Assembly (NCBI GenBank): GCA_013368325.1 | Contig: JAACJK010000012.1 | Span: 62,001-126,000, forward strand | Direction: 5' to 3' | DNA length: 64,000 nucleotides | DNA from: Ephemerocybe angulata | Lineage: Eukaryota; Basidiomycota; Agaricomycetes; Agaricales; Psathyrellaceae | Made by a program: the position numbers and the translations under genes | In this document: in pieces, positions 22,368-31,902 of the stretch | How positions within the stretch are numbered: position 1 is the first letter of the stretch | Layout of the letters: every line of letters starts with the position of its first letter | The notes under the pieces: model-generated | Told to the model about the DNA's origin: nothing | The model's database searches: none | Seen by the model: the letters and a program-made list of their open reading frames with translations, nothing else

Positions 22368-23647
22368 TCGTTGCTCTCCTGAAAACCCCCTTCCTCTCCT
22401 TCTTCCTCCTCCACAACCCTTCCTTCCTGCACGTCCTCCAACACGGGTACCTCCTCACGCTGCTCCAGCACTGCCCTAATCTCCGCCACGTCCATGAGGC
22501 GGACATCGAACGCCTGAGGACACTGGGCTGCCCGATGACCCGGCCGATTGCAGCGGTAGCACACCACGGGCGGGCCCGACGCGCTGCGCGTGCGGTCTAT
22601 GTCCATCGGAACGCCCAACGGAAGCGCATGCGCTGACGGCGCGGCGGCGGGGGCGGAGGTTGGGCGCAGCGTGAAACGGGGGGCAGGCGCGACCGAGGTC
22701 TGAGGAGCGGGGGTGCGCGACGACGAGACGAGGGCCGAAGAGCGCGAGGTAGAGCTGGTGGTGGTAGACGTCGGCTGGTGGGAGCGGAACGCTTGGTTGG
22801 CCTGACGATTCCGTTCGACCTCGACTGTACGCTCGTACCACCCAGCGAGTGTCGATGGACGACTCTCGGCGGGCAGGTTGGCGACCTGTGCATCGAGCGA
22901 CTGCAAGAGACCCTTTCGGAACTTGAGGATGAGGGCGGCTTGGTCCGAGTACCCCGAGAGGGCGACCAGGTCCTTGAACTCGTCGACGTATTCCTCCACC
23001 GGGCGACGGCCTTGGAAATAGGACACCCCTTCCAACGCGAGTTGCGCAGTCTCCGCCTCGTTCTGCTCGCAGAACTCCCTAGCGAACGCCGTCTGAAAAC
23101 TCGACCAGCTGTTCAAATCGAACTCGGCCGTACCGTCGCCGGCGCGGAGGGCGCGCTGCGCGAACTTGGAGGCGCGGCCCTCGTTGAGAAACGAGAGCGC
23201 CCACATCACCTGCGCCGCCTCGCTGGGGAAGACCTGGCCAGCGAGCGCGAGGTAGATCCGGCACGCCGTGAGGAACGCGCGGCCCTTGCTACGAGTCCCA
23301 TCGAAGTTCGGAGGGGAAGCGGGCTTGGGTGCGCGGGATGTGGCGGCAGGAATGGCGAGCGAGTCGAGTACGGCAGGCTGAGTCGGCGCGGCGTTGGTTA
23401 AATGAGGTGGGGGCGCCGGAACGAAGCCGCTGTTGGGGCCAGGAGGTGTGTAGGCAGGGGCCGGTGGTAGACGCTCACTGAGGGTGTTCATCAACGCCTG
23501 GAGCTGCGTCTCTATCGCTCCCATCCTCCTCTCGCTCTCCGCTCTCTCGTCCATCAGCCTTACGACGGCCTGTTCAACCGTCAACTCCATCGCAGGTGGT
23601 TCTTCGGTTGCAGCATGTGTTTGCTGCGGGTTGTCACGGTCAGCCAT
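22364..23647 (-). CDS. gag: Chromovirus Gag (capsid/nucleocapsid)
   Basis: The 427-residue protein forms the virus-like particle. It starts at ATG 23647, 102 nt after the 5' LTR. A coiled N-terminal segment (about 20-60) precedes a proline-rich linker and a capsid-like helical region of the retrotransposon Gag family (about 115-285, with FLTACRIYLALAG and FRKGLLQSLDAQV). A Ser/Thr/Pro linker follows, then a single CCHC zinc knuckle at C363, C366, H371 and C376 (CYRCNRPGHRAAQC). The acidic tail ends with a TGA at 22364 that overlaps the pol frame. A GGGTTTT heptamer sits 15 nt upstream of that TGA in the correct phase for -1 slippage. Confidence 0.95.
   Translation of the reverse strand: MADRDNPQQTHAATEEPPAMELTVEQAVVRLMDERAESERRMGAIETQLQALMNTLSERLPPAPAYTPPGPNSGFVPAPPPHLTNAAPTQPAVLDSLAIPAATSRAPKPASPPNFDGTRSKGRAFLTACRIYLALAGQVFPSEAAQVMWALSFLNEGRASKFAQRALRAGDGTAEFDLNSWSSFQTAFAREFCEQNEAETAQLALEGVSYFQGRRPVEEYVDEFKDLVALSGYSDQAALILKFRKGLLQSLDAQVANLPAESRPSTLAGWYERTVEVERNRQANQAFRSHQPTSTTTSSTSRSSALVSSSRTPAPQTSVAPAPRFTLRPTSAPAAAPSAHALPLGVPMDIDRTRSASGPPVVCYRCNRPGHRAAQCPQAFDVRLMDVAEIRAVLEQREEVPVLEDVQEGRVVEEEEGEEGGFQESNE
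22382..22388 (-). promoter_or_regulatory. Candidate -1 ribosomal frameshift site (GGGTTTT) between gag and pol
   Basis: On the sense strand, gag codons read GGG GGT TTT CAG. The heptamer G-GGT-TTT fits the X-XXY-YYZ rule, and the pol frame is exactly -1 relative to gag and open from this point into Pol. A slip here would give Gag joined to SGEQRVSGVP. Confidence 0.7.
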
Positions 23648-23737
23648 GGCGACAGTGAGCCGGGAGGGCAGCAGTGGTAGCGATCCGCGAGAGGCTTCCG
23701 GCTTCGGGGACGACGGACTGCTGTGGTCCCGTAAGAG

Positions 23738-23747
23738 AGATCGTTAT
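23738..23747 (-). promoter_or_regulatory. Candidate self-priming primer-binding site
   Basis: On the sense strand ATAACGATCT lies two bases after the 5' LTR, where the primer-binding site is expected. It is perfectly complementary to AGATCGTTAT within the same LTR (23883-23874 and the 3' LTR equivalent). I know no tRNA 3' end with this complement, and a self-primer as in Tf1/sushi elements is the simplest reading. Confidence 0.65.
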
Positions 23748-23749
23748 GC

Positions 23750-24099
23750 TGTAAGGGCGACCTTGCGAGTCGGCACAGAGCGACTGGCGAAGGGATGTCC
23801 GAAGTCATGTATTAGCTAGGTAGTAGATACATACATAGAAATGAATGCGCACCTGGCGAAGGGATGTCCGAAGATAACGATCTAAGGAAACCCTTCGCGC
23901 GGTGCGCCGCTGATATGTCTATCCGTGCCGTGGGAATCTACTAATGAACTGTAAAGCCACTGATGGTTAATCCATCAGTGGCTGTGGGACTTCGCGAACC
24001 GTGCGCGCGAATAGGCGCGCACGCTGAGCGAAGTCAAGAAGAGGAAAGGAATAGAAATGAACAAAGAAAGGAAAGGAAAACGAATACTGTCCCCTTACA
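23750..24099 (-). repeat. 5' LTR of the chromovirus (right copy)
   Basis: This copy drives transcription toward lower coordinates. If the RNA begins near 23883 as the self-primer model requires, U3 is about 216 bp and R-U5 about 134 bp. A weak TATA-like CATATCAG lies about 34 nt upstream of that point on the sense strand. Confidence 0.95.
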
Positions 24100-24104
24100 G
24101 TTTC
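24100..24104. repeat. Target-site duplication, right copy (GTTTC)
   Basis: The five bases directly follow the last base of the right LTR and match 17982-17986. Confidence 0.95.
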
Positions 24105-25014
24105 CGCCACACTCAAGCGGCTCAACCCTTCGTCAACTGAGGCTTCGAGCTTTGACGGCACGAAGGATGAGAGTGCAAAAGGCAAAAGGCCCAGGAGGAA
24201 CACTCTATCCGGATCCACCACCCCTCGCAGCGTTAGCATTGGCAGTATCACCTCCAATACCTCCTCAGATTCCGACGAAGATTTCGAGGCAGATGTAGCC
24301 TCCCTCGCCAAGTTCCCTCTCACCAGCCCCAAACAACGCCCCTTCACATTTCGCCTGATGCTACACAAGCTCTACGAACGAGACGACTGGATTAAGAAGG
24401 TTCGAGAGGCGCTGGAGCAGTCGAAGAAGGAGTATAAGCCCCTTTCAGAGAACACTGAAGAAGCAGGGAAAGGACGCGACGACCTGGAGCTTGGCGGCGC
24501 TCGCGTGCATTTCGCCGCAGGCCATGGCCTTGGCCATCCGAACACGCCACGAAAACAGCCGCACACCCGACAACGCAGCATTTCGATGACAGCTCCCCTG
24601 GCTCCAGGGAAAGGACTCGATACTGGTGCCACTACCCCAGGAGGGGTCGCGGGGAAGATCGAAAAAACACACCCCAGAGCGGTTAAGAAACGCTGTGTCG
24701 GTCGTCGGATGTCTATGAGTGGGTTCCTGAGCAACGAGTCGGGTGTCGATAGGAATGCTTGGGTCTACGACGCGATGGTGTCGCAGCTTGAGCAGGAGCA
24801 TCGGGATGGTGATGACAGCTTGAAAAGAGCCAAGGGAAGGTGCCGTTCGGCCAGTGTAACTGGGCCTGAGCCCCAGACACGATTTAGAACTGCGCTCGAT
24901 GGGGAGAGTATGCGCGTGGAAAAAAGGGAGTTGAGAAAGCGAGCGCTTACCGCAAACGCCTCAACGATGGAAGAAGAAGTAAGAAAGGCGGGGCTCAAGA
25001 GGCCACTCTGGTAG
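24105..25014 (+). pseudogene. 3' fragment of the host gene interrupted by the retrotransposon
   Basis: Joined to 17742-17986 with one copy of GTTTC, this gives 1,155 nt and 384 residues with no stop, reading TTSVSATLKRLN across the junction. The fragment carries an acidic, Ser-rich stretch (SSDSDEDFEADVASLAKFPL) and a helical motif, FTFRLMLHKLYERDDWIKK. Basic low-complexity sequence follows, to KRPLW at the end. An ATG at 24358 (LMLHKLYER) could still start a 218-residue product if an LTR or cryptic promoter transcribes it. I do not recognise the family. Only the 5-bp duplication separates it from the element. Confidence 0.75.
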
Positions 25015-25266
25015 CTTGAAGTACCGGTTGCTTGTAAGGAGCAGGGGGTGTCGCTAAGACAAAATGAAGCGATTAAATTTACGACATTCCACATGGGTTA
25101 CCGGAGCAACAAATTGGACGTACCACTTATGCACTTAACAATGGAATCTTGATATCTGCGGCTGTTCGGCCATCTGACATACCAAATACTGTGTCACACC
25201 AGCTCCCAACACACACATCGCTGAGAGAGGGGAAGGCCCCCAGGTACGGTCACCACCTTTTTTTGT

Positions 25267-26440
25267 TTATTGTCGGAGCCGTAGTTTGAAAGCATTTTTG
25301 GAGGCACGGGAAAGAGGGTCTAAGTAGTCATCGTAAAAACCGACAACGAACTCCTCTGCTTTGAACCCAAACTGGTTGTACAACAGCTGTGGACCGGTGC
25401 GCATTAGCCTGCGAATAGGGCGATGTAAGAGGGATTAATGACTGACCATGGCGGAATTATTGGCGGAGACGTGTAACGTTATATCCTTCTTTGGATTCCT
25501 CGATATGAGATGGTATAACATGTTTCTAAACGGGGTGGTTAACGTGTGAGATACGTGGGGAAACATACGTGAAATATCTCACTTTGCAATCTGAGCCTTA
25601 TCCCATCCAGCCTTTACGGCCAGGTAGGTGATATAGGTTTCCAGCGGGGAACTCAAAATAGCGATCCCGACTACCAGCTTCTTGTATGTTGCCACAATGG
25701 TAGCCTTTTCGGGGACGTAGTCCATTGAATCGCTGACTAGTAACGATATAATTTAGTCCATGCTGGAGATTGAAGCCATTCCACTGGACCCACCATCAAT
25801 TCCAGACCAGAAAACACGCTCTAAAAGGTCATGCACCTGAGGCAGATGCTCTGGTTGTAGTGTCGTGTAGATAATCGGGGCGTCCGACTCCATTGAATGA
25901 TCGAGAACCGAGTCGCCACTGCGATACAAGTCAACTTTCGTATACTGGACAAGGCAGCTCAATGCCTACCTAGCAAGTGCGAAATGCTGCCGCACTTCTG
26001 ACATTAGTCGCATCCATGGGGAGATTGTGTCCCAGTCAACGGCGACCGGGGCCGGGGACCACGCGGACTTGGTACCTTGGAGCCTTGAAATAAAGGACGT
26101 TTCGAAGGGCGTGGTGATAACAGAGTTCAGAGCATCGATAACTTCTTCGTTCACATGGGATGACGGGCGGATAGACGCTACAGGAGTTACCGGAGATTTT
26201 GAGCTGCCGAGCTCAGACCTCGAACGTCGGCGGTTCTGCTTGGCATGAGATACGGGATGGTTAAACCTGAAGAACATGCGCTCACAGAAACGTTCCGAAC
26301 AATCGCAGATATCGCATCTCTGGTCGAGGATGTATTTTCCGGGACCAAATCTGTTCAACCAGACGACGTTCATTGGCAAGTCAGGCTCCGGTTCAAGTAT
26401 GAAACAACCGAACGATGCGCACCCTATACCTCTCCTTCAA
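25267..26440 (-). CDS. GNAT-like N-acetyltransferase family protein
   Basis: The C-terminal half has a GNAT-like fold order: ETYITYLAVKAGWDKAQIAK, then MLYHLISRNPKKDITLHVS, then after an intron (about 25446-25409) QLLYNQFGFKAEEFVVGFYD, ending with LDPLSRASKNAFKLRLRQ and TAA at 25267. The LLYNQFGFK segment is typical of the acetyl-CoA-binding end of GNAT domains. An upstream exon carries RCDICDCSERFCERMFFRF, a Cys-rich motif that could bind zinc, and the start of the transferase domain lies at about 25900-25770 (LQPEHLPQVHDLLERVFW). At least four introns are implied. The 5' end is not resolved: coding sequence reads up to about 26420, with no clear ATG. The substrate is unknown. Confidence 0.65.
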
Positions 26441-27678
26441 TTTTAAGTTATGAGAGTCCTCGACACTCAACGCACCATTGCGTCCGCCTTTCTTTTAACT
26501 GAAATGCCTGAAGTACGCTCCATAATCTCACTGAGAGGGCATTGTACGGCCTGGTCCGTACTGTGTTGCTGATTGTTCGATCGTTTCGTAGCTCGGTCGT
26601 TTTGAGAGAGCAGTATTGTCGCCCAATGTTTTGTTTGAGCGGAATGTACTGGAGCAGCAGCCTTCTTGTGAGTGTTGGAACGTTAAAGGGGTCAAGACGA
26701 AGAAACCTTTGAAGTTCAAGTCAGCCGTTAGCGCCGCCATCAGTTCCCACGAGTTCATTGAAAACAATGGCCCTCCGGGCAGACCTGGACACCCATGCTC
26801 CGAAAAAGCTGACAGTGTGGTCCCCCTAGGCATAGGATTTAAGTACGAGGGATGTCTAGATATCAAATGTGTAGCTCGCTCGCTGACGCACACCTCCGGT
26901 GTGCTCGCACTCGCTCGAGTCTGAGGGGCGAAGCCCAAGTGAAGCCTTGCGTGAGGCGCTTAAATTAGAAGGATCTTCAGATGACAAAATTAACTGTACA
27001 GAACTGAACGCCCGGAGTGAGTTACTTTGACTCACACCGCGATTACCACGAAGAGCTCAAGAGTCAAGATCAGCGGCCAAGCTAGAGTTATGGTAAGATA
27101 AGATTAGATAATGAGTGCTGGCCCACCAGGGCCAGTATCACTGGGGGACATCTTCAAGAAATTTATACGAGAATAATTCCTGGAGGCTCTGGACAGTATA
27201 CGGGGGAAGGGGCCTCTCCCACTGAGCCAACCAGCGACCTTTCACTGACATAAACCGATTTTGTCATCCTTTAGTAAGCAATTATTTCGAAGTCCGACCT
27301 CCCATATCGGGGTTTTTGATGGACGCCATCACTCCAGCGGCGGATGCTACAAACCTTCCCACTTTTCATTACATTTCAAGTGTCCAGGAATAGGGGCTTC
27401 ATGACACGCTACAAGCTGCGCAGAGCTGTCGGCCGCCAGCCATCTACCTCCTGTATCGTCTAAGTATATAATTGAAGCTTCTATATCAGAGGCTACAAAT
27501 CTTCTGCACCGTAGGCGATGGACTGACAAGGAGAAGTCTGAAACATTTCACTCTCTCCAAGTCCGCTCCAGAATGCATTGACCTCTCGCAGGTCAGCCAC
27601 ATAAAGCATTTGGCTCACGACTTCTACCTTCTGAGACCTTCTCAACGCAGCCCGCTCATCTCCTCTGCTGACCTACAC
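26441..27678. other. Intergenic region without a convincing gene
   Basis: It contains open frames of about 100-136 codons on both strands at 26528-26938, but they lack protein-like composition and shadow each other. A 26-nt stretch (26767-26792) recurs at 54926-54951. The 3' part holds the promoter of the dehydrogenase gene. Confidence 0.45.
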
Positions 27679-28991
27679 ATGACCCAGTGGACATTCAGCC
27701 GTTTTGCGAGCTCCCAATGGGCGGCAGTTCCCCCAGTGGCTTCAGGCGACTTGACCGGGAAGACCATCGTCGTGATTGGTGGCAACGCTGGAATAGGCTT
27801 CGAAGCCGCTAAACACTACTGCCAAATGAATCCAGGCAAAGTTATCCTGGCATGCCGTAGCGAGGAACGAGCCGAGGCCGCTGTAAAGAGTGAGTCTGAC
27901 TGCGCCGACGGTCGACCACAGGAATAGCCTCGCTGACATTTTCCTAGGCTTGAGGGAAGAAACGAACTTCGAAAGGGTAGAGGTGTCAATAGTTGACTTA
28001 TCGAACTTCAACTCCGTTAAAGCACTCGCCAAGCAGCTCAACGAAGAGGACCGCCTCGATATTCTTGTCGAAAACGCAGGGATCCTGCCACCCTCTGAGT
28101 ACACAGCCACGGAAGATGGCTGGGAATCAACGTACGTAGCATCTCCTCAGGAAGGTGAACAGCACGTCCTTAACACACATAATTCACAACAATAGGCTGC
28201 AAGTCAACCACATTTCACTCTCGCTCCTGAGCATCTTGCTCTTGCCAAAGATGATCAGCACAGCAGAGCGGTTCAATACACTGGCACACCCTCGCCTTCT
28301 GCTCGTCGGCAGCGATGTCCACATGCTCATCAAGTTCGACAAGGATATCGTGGAAGGTGACAGTCCCCTGAAGAAGCTCTCTAGCATCGAATATTGCACA
28401 CCGGAGTACGTCGAGGTGTCGTTGTAATATCCGCCCCCACGTACCTAACATGACCTCATAGATCGCTTCAGAAGAGATACGGGGAAACCAAACGTATGTT
28501 CAGAAAGCCATGGCTTTTGTCTTCAACCAATACTCACCATCCATCCCCCAGTCCTCAACCTCCTCTTTGTCCGAGCCCTCAGCGACCGCCTCCCCACACT
28601 CACCACCCTCATCCCATCCTGCGTCAACCCCGGCTTCTGCTACAGCTCCCTCCGCAAGCCCTCCACCATGACGGGCCTCGACAGCTTCAAAAACTGGGCC
28701 CGCGAAAAGGTCTTCGCACGCACGGCAGAGGAAGGCAGCCGCCAGATCATCTTCGCGTCCGTGGCGGGTGAAGATCCTGCCAGTGCTGACGAAGAGCAAC
28801 TCGCGAAGTTAAAAGGGGCGTACATCTCGAACAGCGAGGTCGCGGAGCCCAGTGATTATGTTCTCAGCGAGGAGGGGAAGGAGGCGCAGGATAAGCTTTG
28901 GACGGATTTGATCAAGGAGTTGGCGGTGATTGAGCCGAAGGTCCTGGATATTGTAGCGAGGTACTTGCCAGAACCTGTTGATCTCGAGTGA
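27679..28991 (+). CDS. Short-chain dehydrogenase/reductase (SDR)
   Basis: SDR enzymes use NAD(P)(H) to oxidise or reduce small molecules. The substrate here cannot be read from sequence. Five exons (27679-27889, 27948-28131, 28196-28405, 28462-28493, 28552-28991) sum to 1,077 nt, or 358 residues. The nucleotide-binding loop reads IGGNAGIG at 33-40, with Gly in place of the usual Thr, and VENAGI at 111-116 is the NNAG-type motif. Ser in LLLVGSDVH and the YGETK catalytic Tyr208/Lys212 pair follow. The motif containing Tyr208 sits on a 32-nt microexon. The C-terminus (FCYSSLRKP, then ARTAEEGSRQIIFASVAG) matches fungal WW-domain-oxidoreductase-like SDRs. It is convergent with the F-box paralogue at 29137. 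Confidence 0.9.
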
Positions 28992-29136
28992 GGGGCCTCT
29001 TCCACCGATCTATCCATTGAGTCTTGACCGTCCAGGATCTGTACACCCTTGATATTAGAGAATGTAATAGGCCGAGTTTCGTCAGAACCAACGCACCGAG
29101 AAACGCACGTAGTCGCTCCTTTGATTGTTTCGATAT

Positions 29137-30954
29137 TTATAAACCGGGAAGAGGGAGATAGTCCACCACCAGCACCTCACCCTCCTTGGTCACATAAACA
29201 AGACGCCCCGAGAACGGGCAGAAATCTATCTGGTGGCCATTCTCAAAGTCCCGCGCCTCAATGGAATGCGAAGGCGTCAACCTCCTCGAGCGGGAGAGGA
29301 ATGCTCGAGCACGCGCCGGCTGTCCTCCAGCTGGAAGAAGCGTCGCAACCAACCCGCTCTCCGTCGTGGCAGAGCACATCACGAAGCCATTCTGGCAGCG
29401 GTACAACGGAGAGACGGGCTTGAGGAAGCCGTCCATATCGTTCTCGCCGTAGATATCTGGGCTCGCGGCATCCAGCTGGGCGACCCAGCAGGGAGCGCCG
29501 TCCAGTTGGAGCCGTGGGTCTAGCGAGTAGAGACGCAAGGGCGGTGGGAGTATCGGCATAAGGCACAAGGTTTGGGCTGACGGTGCCTCTGAGGCGTCGT
29601 ATTTGCGCCAGGTGCGGTTCGCTTCAGGCATCGTGAGCTGGCAGGGGAACCACTGTATTCCTGGAGCTGCAGAGAGAGAGTTCTGGAGGTGGATTTGCTT
29701 GCATTTGTTGAAAATAACTGGGAAGTCCGCGATGCTTAGGACTTGATTTCCTGGCAGCGGGCTAAACTGGGTTGGAGTAGGGAAAGGCCAGGCAGCCATG
29801 GCGGAGTGCCCCCTGTATCCAAGAATGACCCGTCCAGAGACGAATACCTAAGTTAGATTGGCGTATCAGCCTCATAATACCAGGCTGAATGATTCGTGAT
29901 GTATATACCTTGCCCTCCCCACCTAGTGGTACAATCGTCTCCCATTTGCATCCTTTATTCTCGACCCAGTTCCAAGCCACAAAATGGGAGTCCTTGACCA
30001 TTATAAGGGTACCTTGACTGATATCCACGGAACACGGTCTGTCGTACGTGCTCAGCCCCAGCCTCAGTTCACCTTTCACAGCGAACCTGGCTTCCGTGCC
30101 CTGCGAGGGGTCGATGTGGTACATATAGAGACTGAATATCGCCATCTGGTCTGTGTCCATCGGAATATTAGGCCGACCCATCCACGACACCGAGCTACAC
30201 AATCCAACTCAGAACACCCCTTATTTCAAACGCAAAGCAACTCGCTTACCTTCCAGAAACGACTGCAAGCGCAATCTCCCCGCTCCCACTCGCACAAGGC
30301 CCAATAGCGCGCAGCGTAACAGGCCACCTCGCCTCCAACCTCGCCAGCCTCTTAACCCGCGTACCCACCCTATACCCAACATCCCACAACGCCAACCTCC
30401 CCTCATTAACAAAAAGATACCTTCCCCCAGGAACAAGGTACACCCCGCCCGACCTCGGTGCGTCCAGGGGGACCGTCTGCACCAGTGTGGGGCGGAGATC
30501 GCAGTTAGGGTTCCGAGTCGAAGCCCGACTCGGAGGCGGCTTTTGATCTGAGAAAAGGCTGAGAAACCTGGTTGGCGCCGTCGCTGCGTGTTCGAGCTCC
30601 TCTGTGGACATGTCTTGTGCGGGGAAGGAGCGCTCCAGGATGCCGTGGGCTTCGCAGACGCGCTCTAATGCGCCTAGCCAGACGGCTTTGGTGTATGAGC
30701 CCATGCCGAAGGCGCGGCAGGTCTGGTATTATAGACGACGGGTCAATGAAGGCCATGGAAGGTGAGAGGGAGCGGGAACGGACCATTCGCATTGAGATGA
30801 TATCCATAGGGTCCAGCAGATGCAGGATGGCTATGAGGATGTCCGTGGGGAGCTTATCGAGTGCCGGCTCCCCGTTCTTCCCTTTCGTCTGGAAGCATTG
30901 CATACGGCGTCGGCCACTAGCAGCGGCAGGGGGGTACAACAACGGAGGTGACAT
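29137..30954 (-). CDS. F-box protein with propeller-like C-terminal region (paralogue B)
   Basis: This is the paralogue of the gene at 13406-15165. Shared landmarks include LPTDILIAILHLLDPMDIIS (F-box-like), MRM followed by an intron at the same place, CRAFGMGSYTKAVW, ELEHAATAP, LVPGGRYLF, ALWDVGYR, AWNWVENKGCKW and IDFCPFSGRLVYVTKEG. I take ATG 30954 (MSPPLLYPP). A later Met (MQCFQTKG) is also possible. Introns occur near 30770-30723 (after SMRM), 30245-30190 and around 29850-29920. Copy B has longer proline/arginine-rich insertions (for example KPPPSRASTRNPNCDLRP) than copy A, and is more GC-rich. A likely SCF ubiquitin-ligase adaptor with unknown substrate. Confidence 0.75.
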
Positions 30955-31017
30955 ATCCAGCTCCGGAACATACAAAGCTCGGCCTTTTGAAGACCTCTCC
31001 GTTATGAAACCATGCAA

Positions 31018-31902
31018 GTAATCAGAGAACGCAACTGACTAACATGTGCCAGGATTCCAGGCGAATCTAAGCCGGATGTGGTAGCATCCGAGCTGCTGAC
31101 AGACTATGGCTCTGTAAATGGCCCGAGCCTTACGGATGGGTGAGGTTCCGGGCCAAATCAGCGTATGTGCAAGCCGTGCGGCATCGTGGTGGTTGAGGTG
31201 AGGGAGGACTCGGAGGAGGAACGTTACGACGTCACGCGCCAACCTGATCCGCGTCGAGAGATAGGGGCAGAAGTGTTTAGCGCCAAGCCTCGTCTTCAAG
31301 CGCTCGCCGTACTCACCTGCATCGAGACTCTCACCGGAATCGACCCCGCTCCGTCGGTCGTGCCACGACCCAGGAACCGCGAGTGGGACCTATTGTCCTT
31401 ACTCGTGGTGTGTTACAGAATGCTTGACGACCATCTCCGCGAGCCGGACTCTCCCCTCGTGCAGGTCGACGTTAGCCCGATCCCAATTTCCATCGAGGTC
31501 AGCAACCTCCTGCCGGCTGATGACCAGTTATGAGTCGATCGTTTGTCGACCGCCTTGGCATCCTCGTCCGACACAGGCTATACGGTAGGATACCGTCCAT
31601 GCAGAGACCCTTGGACTGTGTAGCCACAGAGCCTCCTAAAATAGGTACACTATGTGGTGCAGTCAAAAGTCTACAAACATCACACTGGCACGAGACCAGC
31701 TTTGGCCCAAATTCTCGCCGGAGAAGAAGGGAACCCAGAACTTCCAAGCCTCGAACAAAAAAGCGAATGATAAAATACCCAAAGCCAAGAAAAACGAAAT
31801 AAATACATCACTAAAAGGCAAGTAAATAACTAAGCATGCACAATATCACAACCACAAGCATTCTACCACATCTCCTCCCATACCCATACTCATATCATAC
31901 CC
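31018..31902 (-). other. Region with possible remnant coding sequence, unresolved
   Basis: The minus strand at 31299-31039 encodes 86 plausible residues (LARDVVTFLLRVLPHLNHHD, then RKARAIYRAIVCQQLGC), and a second stretch near 31480-31390 reads VDLHEGRVRLAEMVVKHSV. They could be exons of one small gene or a decayed one. I found no convincing start or splice path joining them. A poly-A-rich tract at about 31755-31835 begins the 3' side of the next gene. Confidence 0.25.

Larger units (their letters stand above)
17987..24099 (-). mobile_element. Ty3/Gypsy chromovirus (LTR retrotransposon), apparently intact
   Basis: This is a 6,113-bp element lying antisense to the host gene. From its own 5' end it runs 5' LTR (23750-24099), primer-binding site (23738-23747), gag (23647-22364), pol (to 18348), polypurine tract and 3' LTR (17987-18336). 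The LTRs are both 350 bp and I found no difference between them by eye. They start TGTAAGGG and end CCCTTACA, an 8-bp terminal inverted repeat. The pol order PR-RT-RNaseH-IN-chromodomain places it in the chromoviruses. There are no internal stops or frameshifts other than the programmed-looking gag/pol overlap. Identical LTRs, a clean target duplication and intact frames point to recent insertion and possible activity. Confidence 0.97.

Noticed and set aside
28496..28771. Pro/His-rich plus-strand frame in the dehydrogenase gene
   Set aside because: It is the wrong frame across an intron and exon 5; the spliced frame gives intact SDR motifs.
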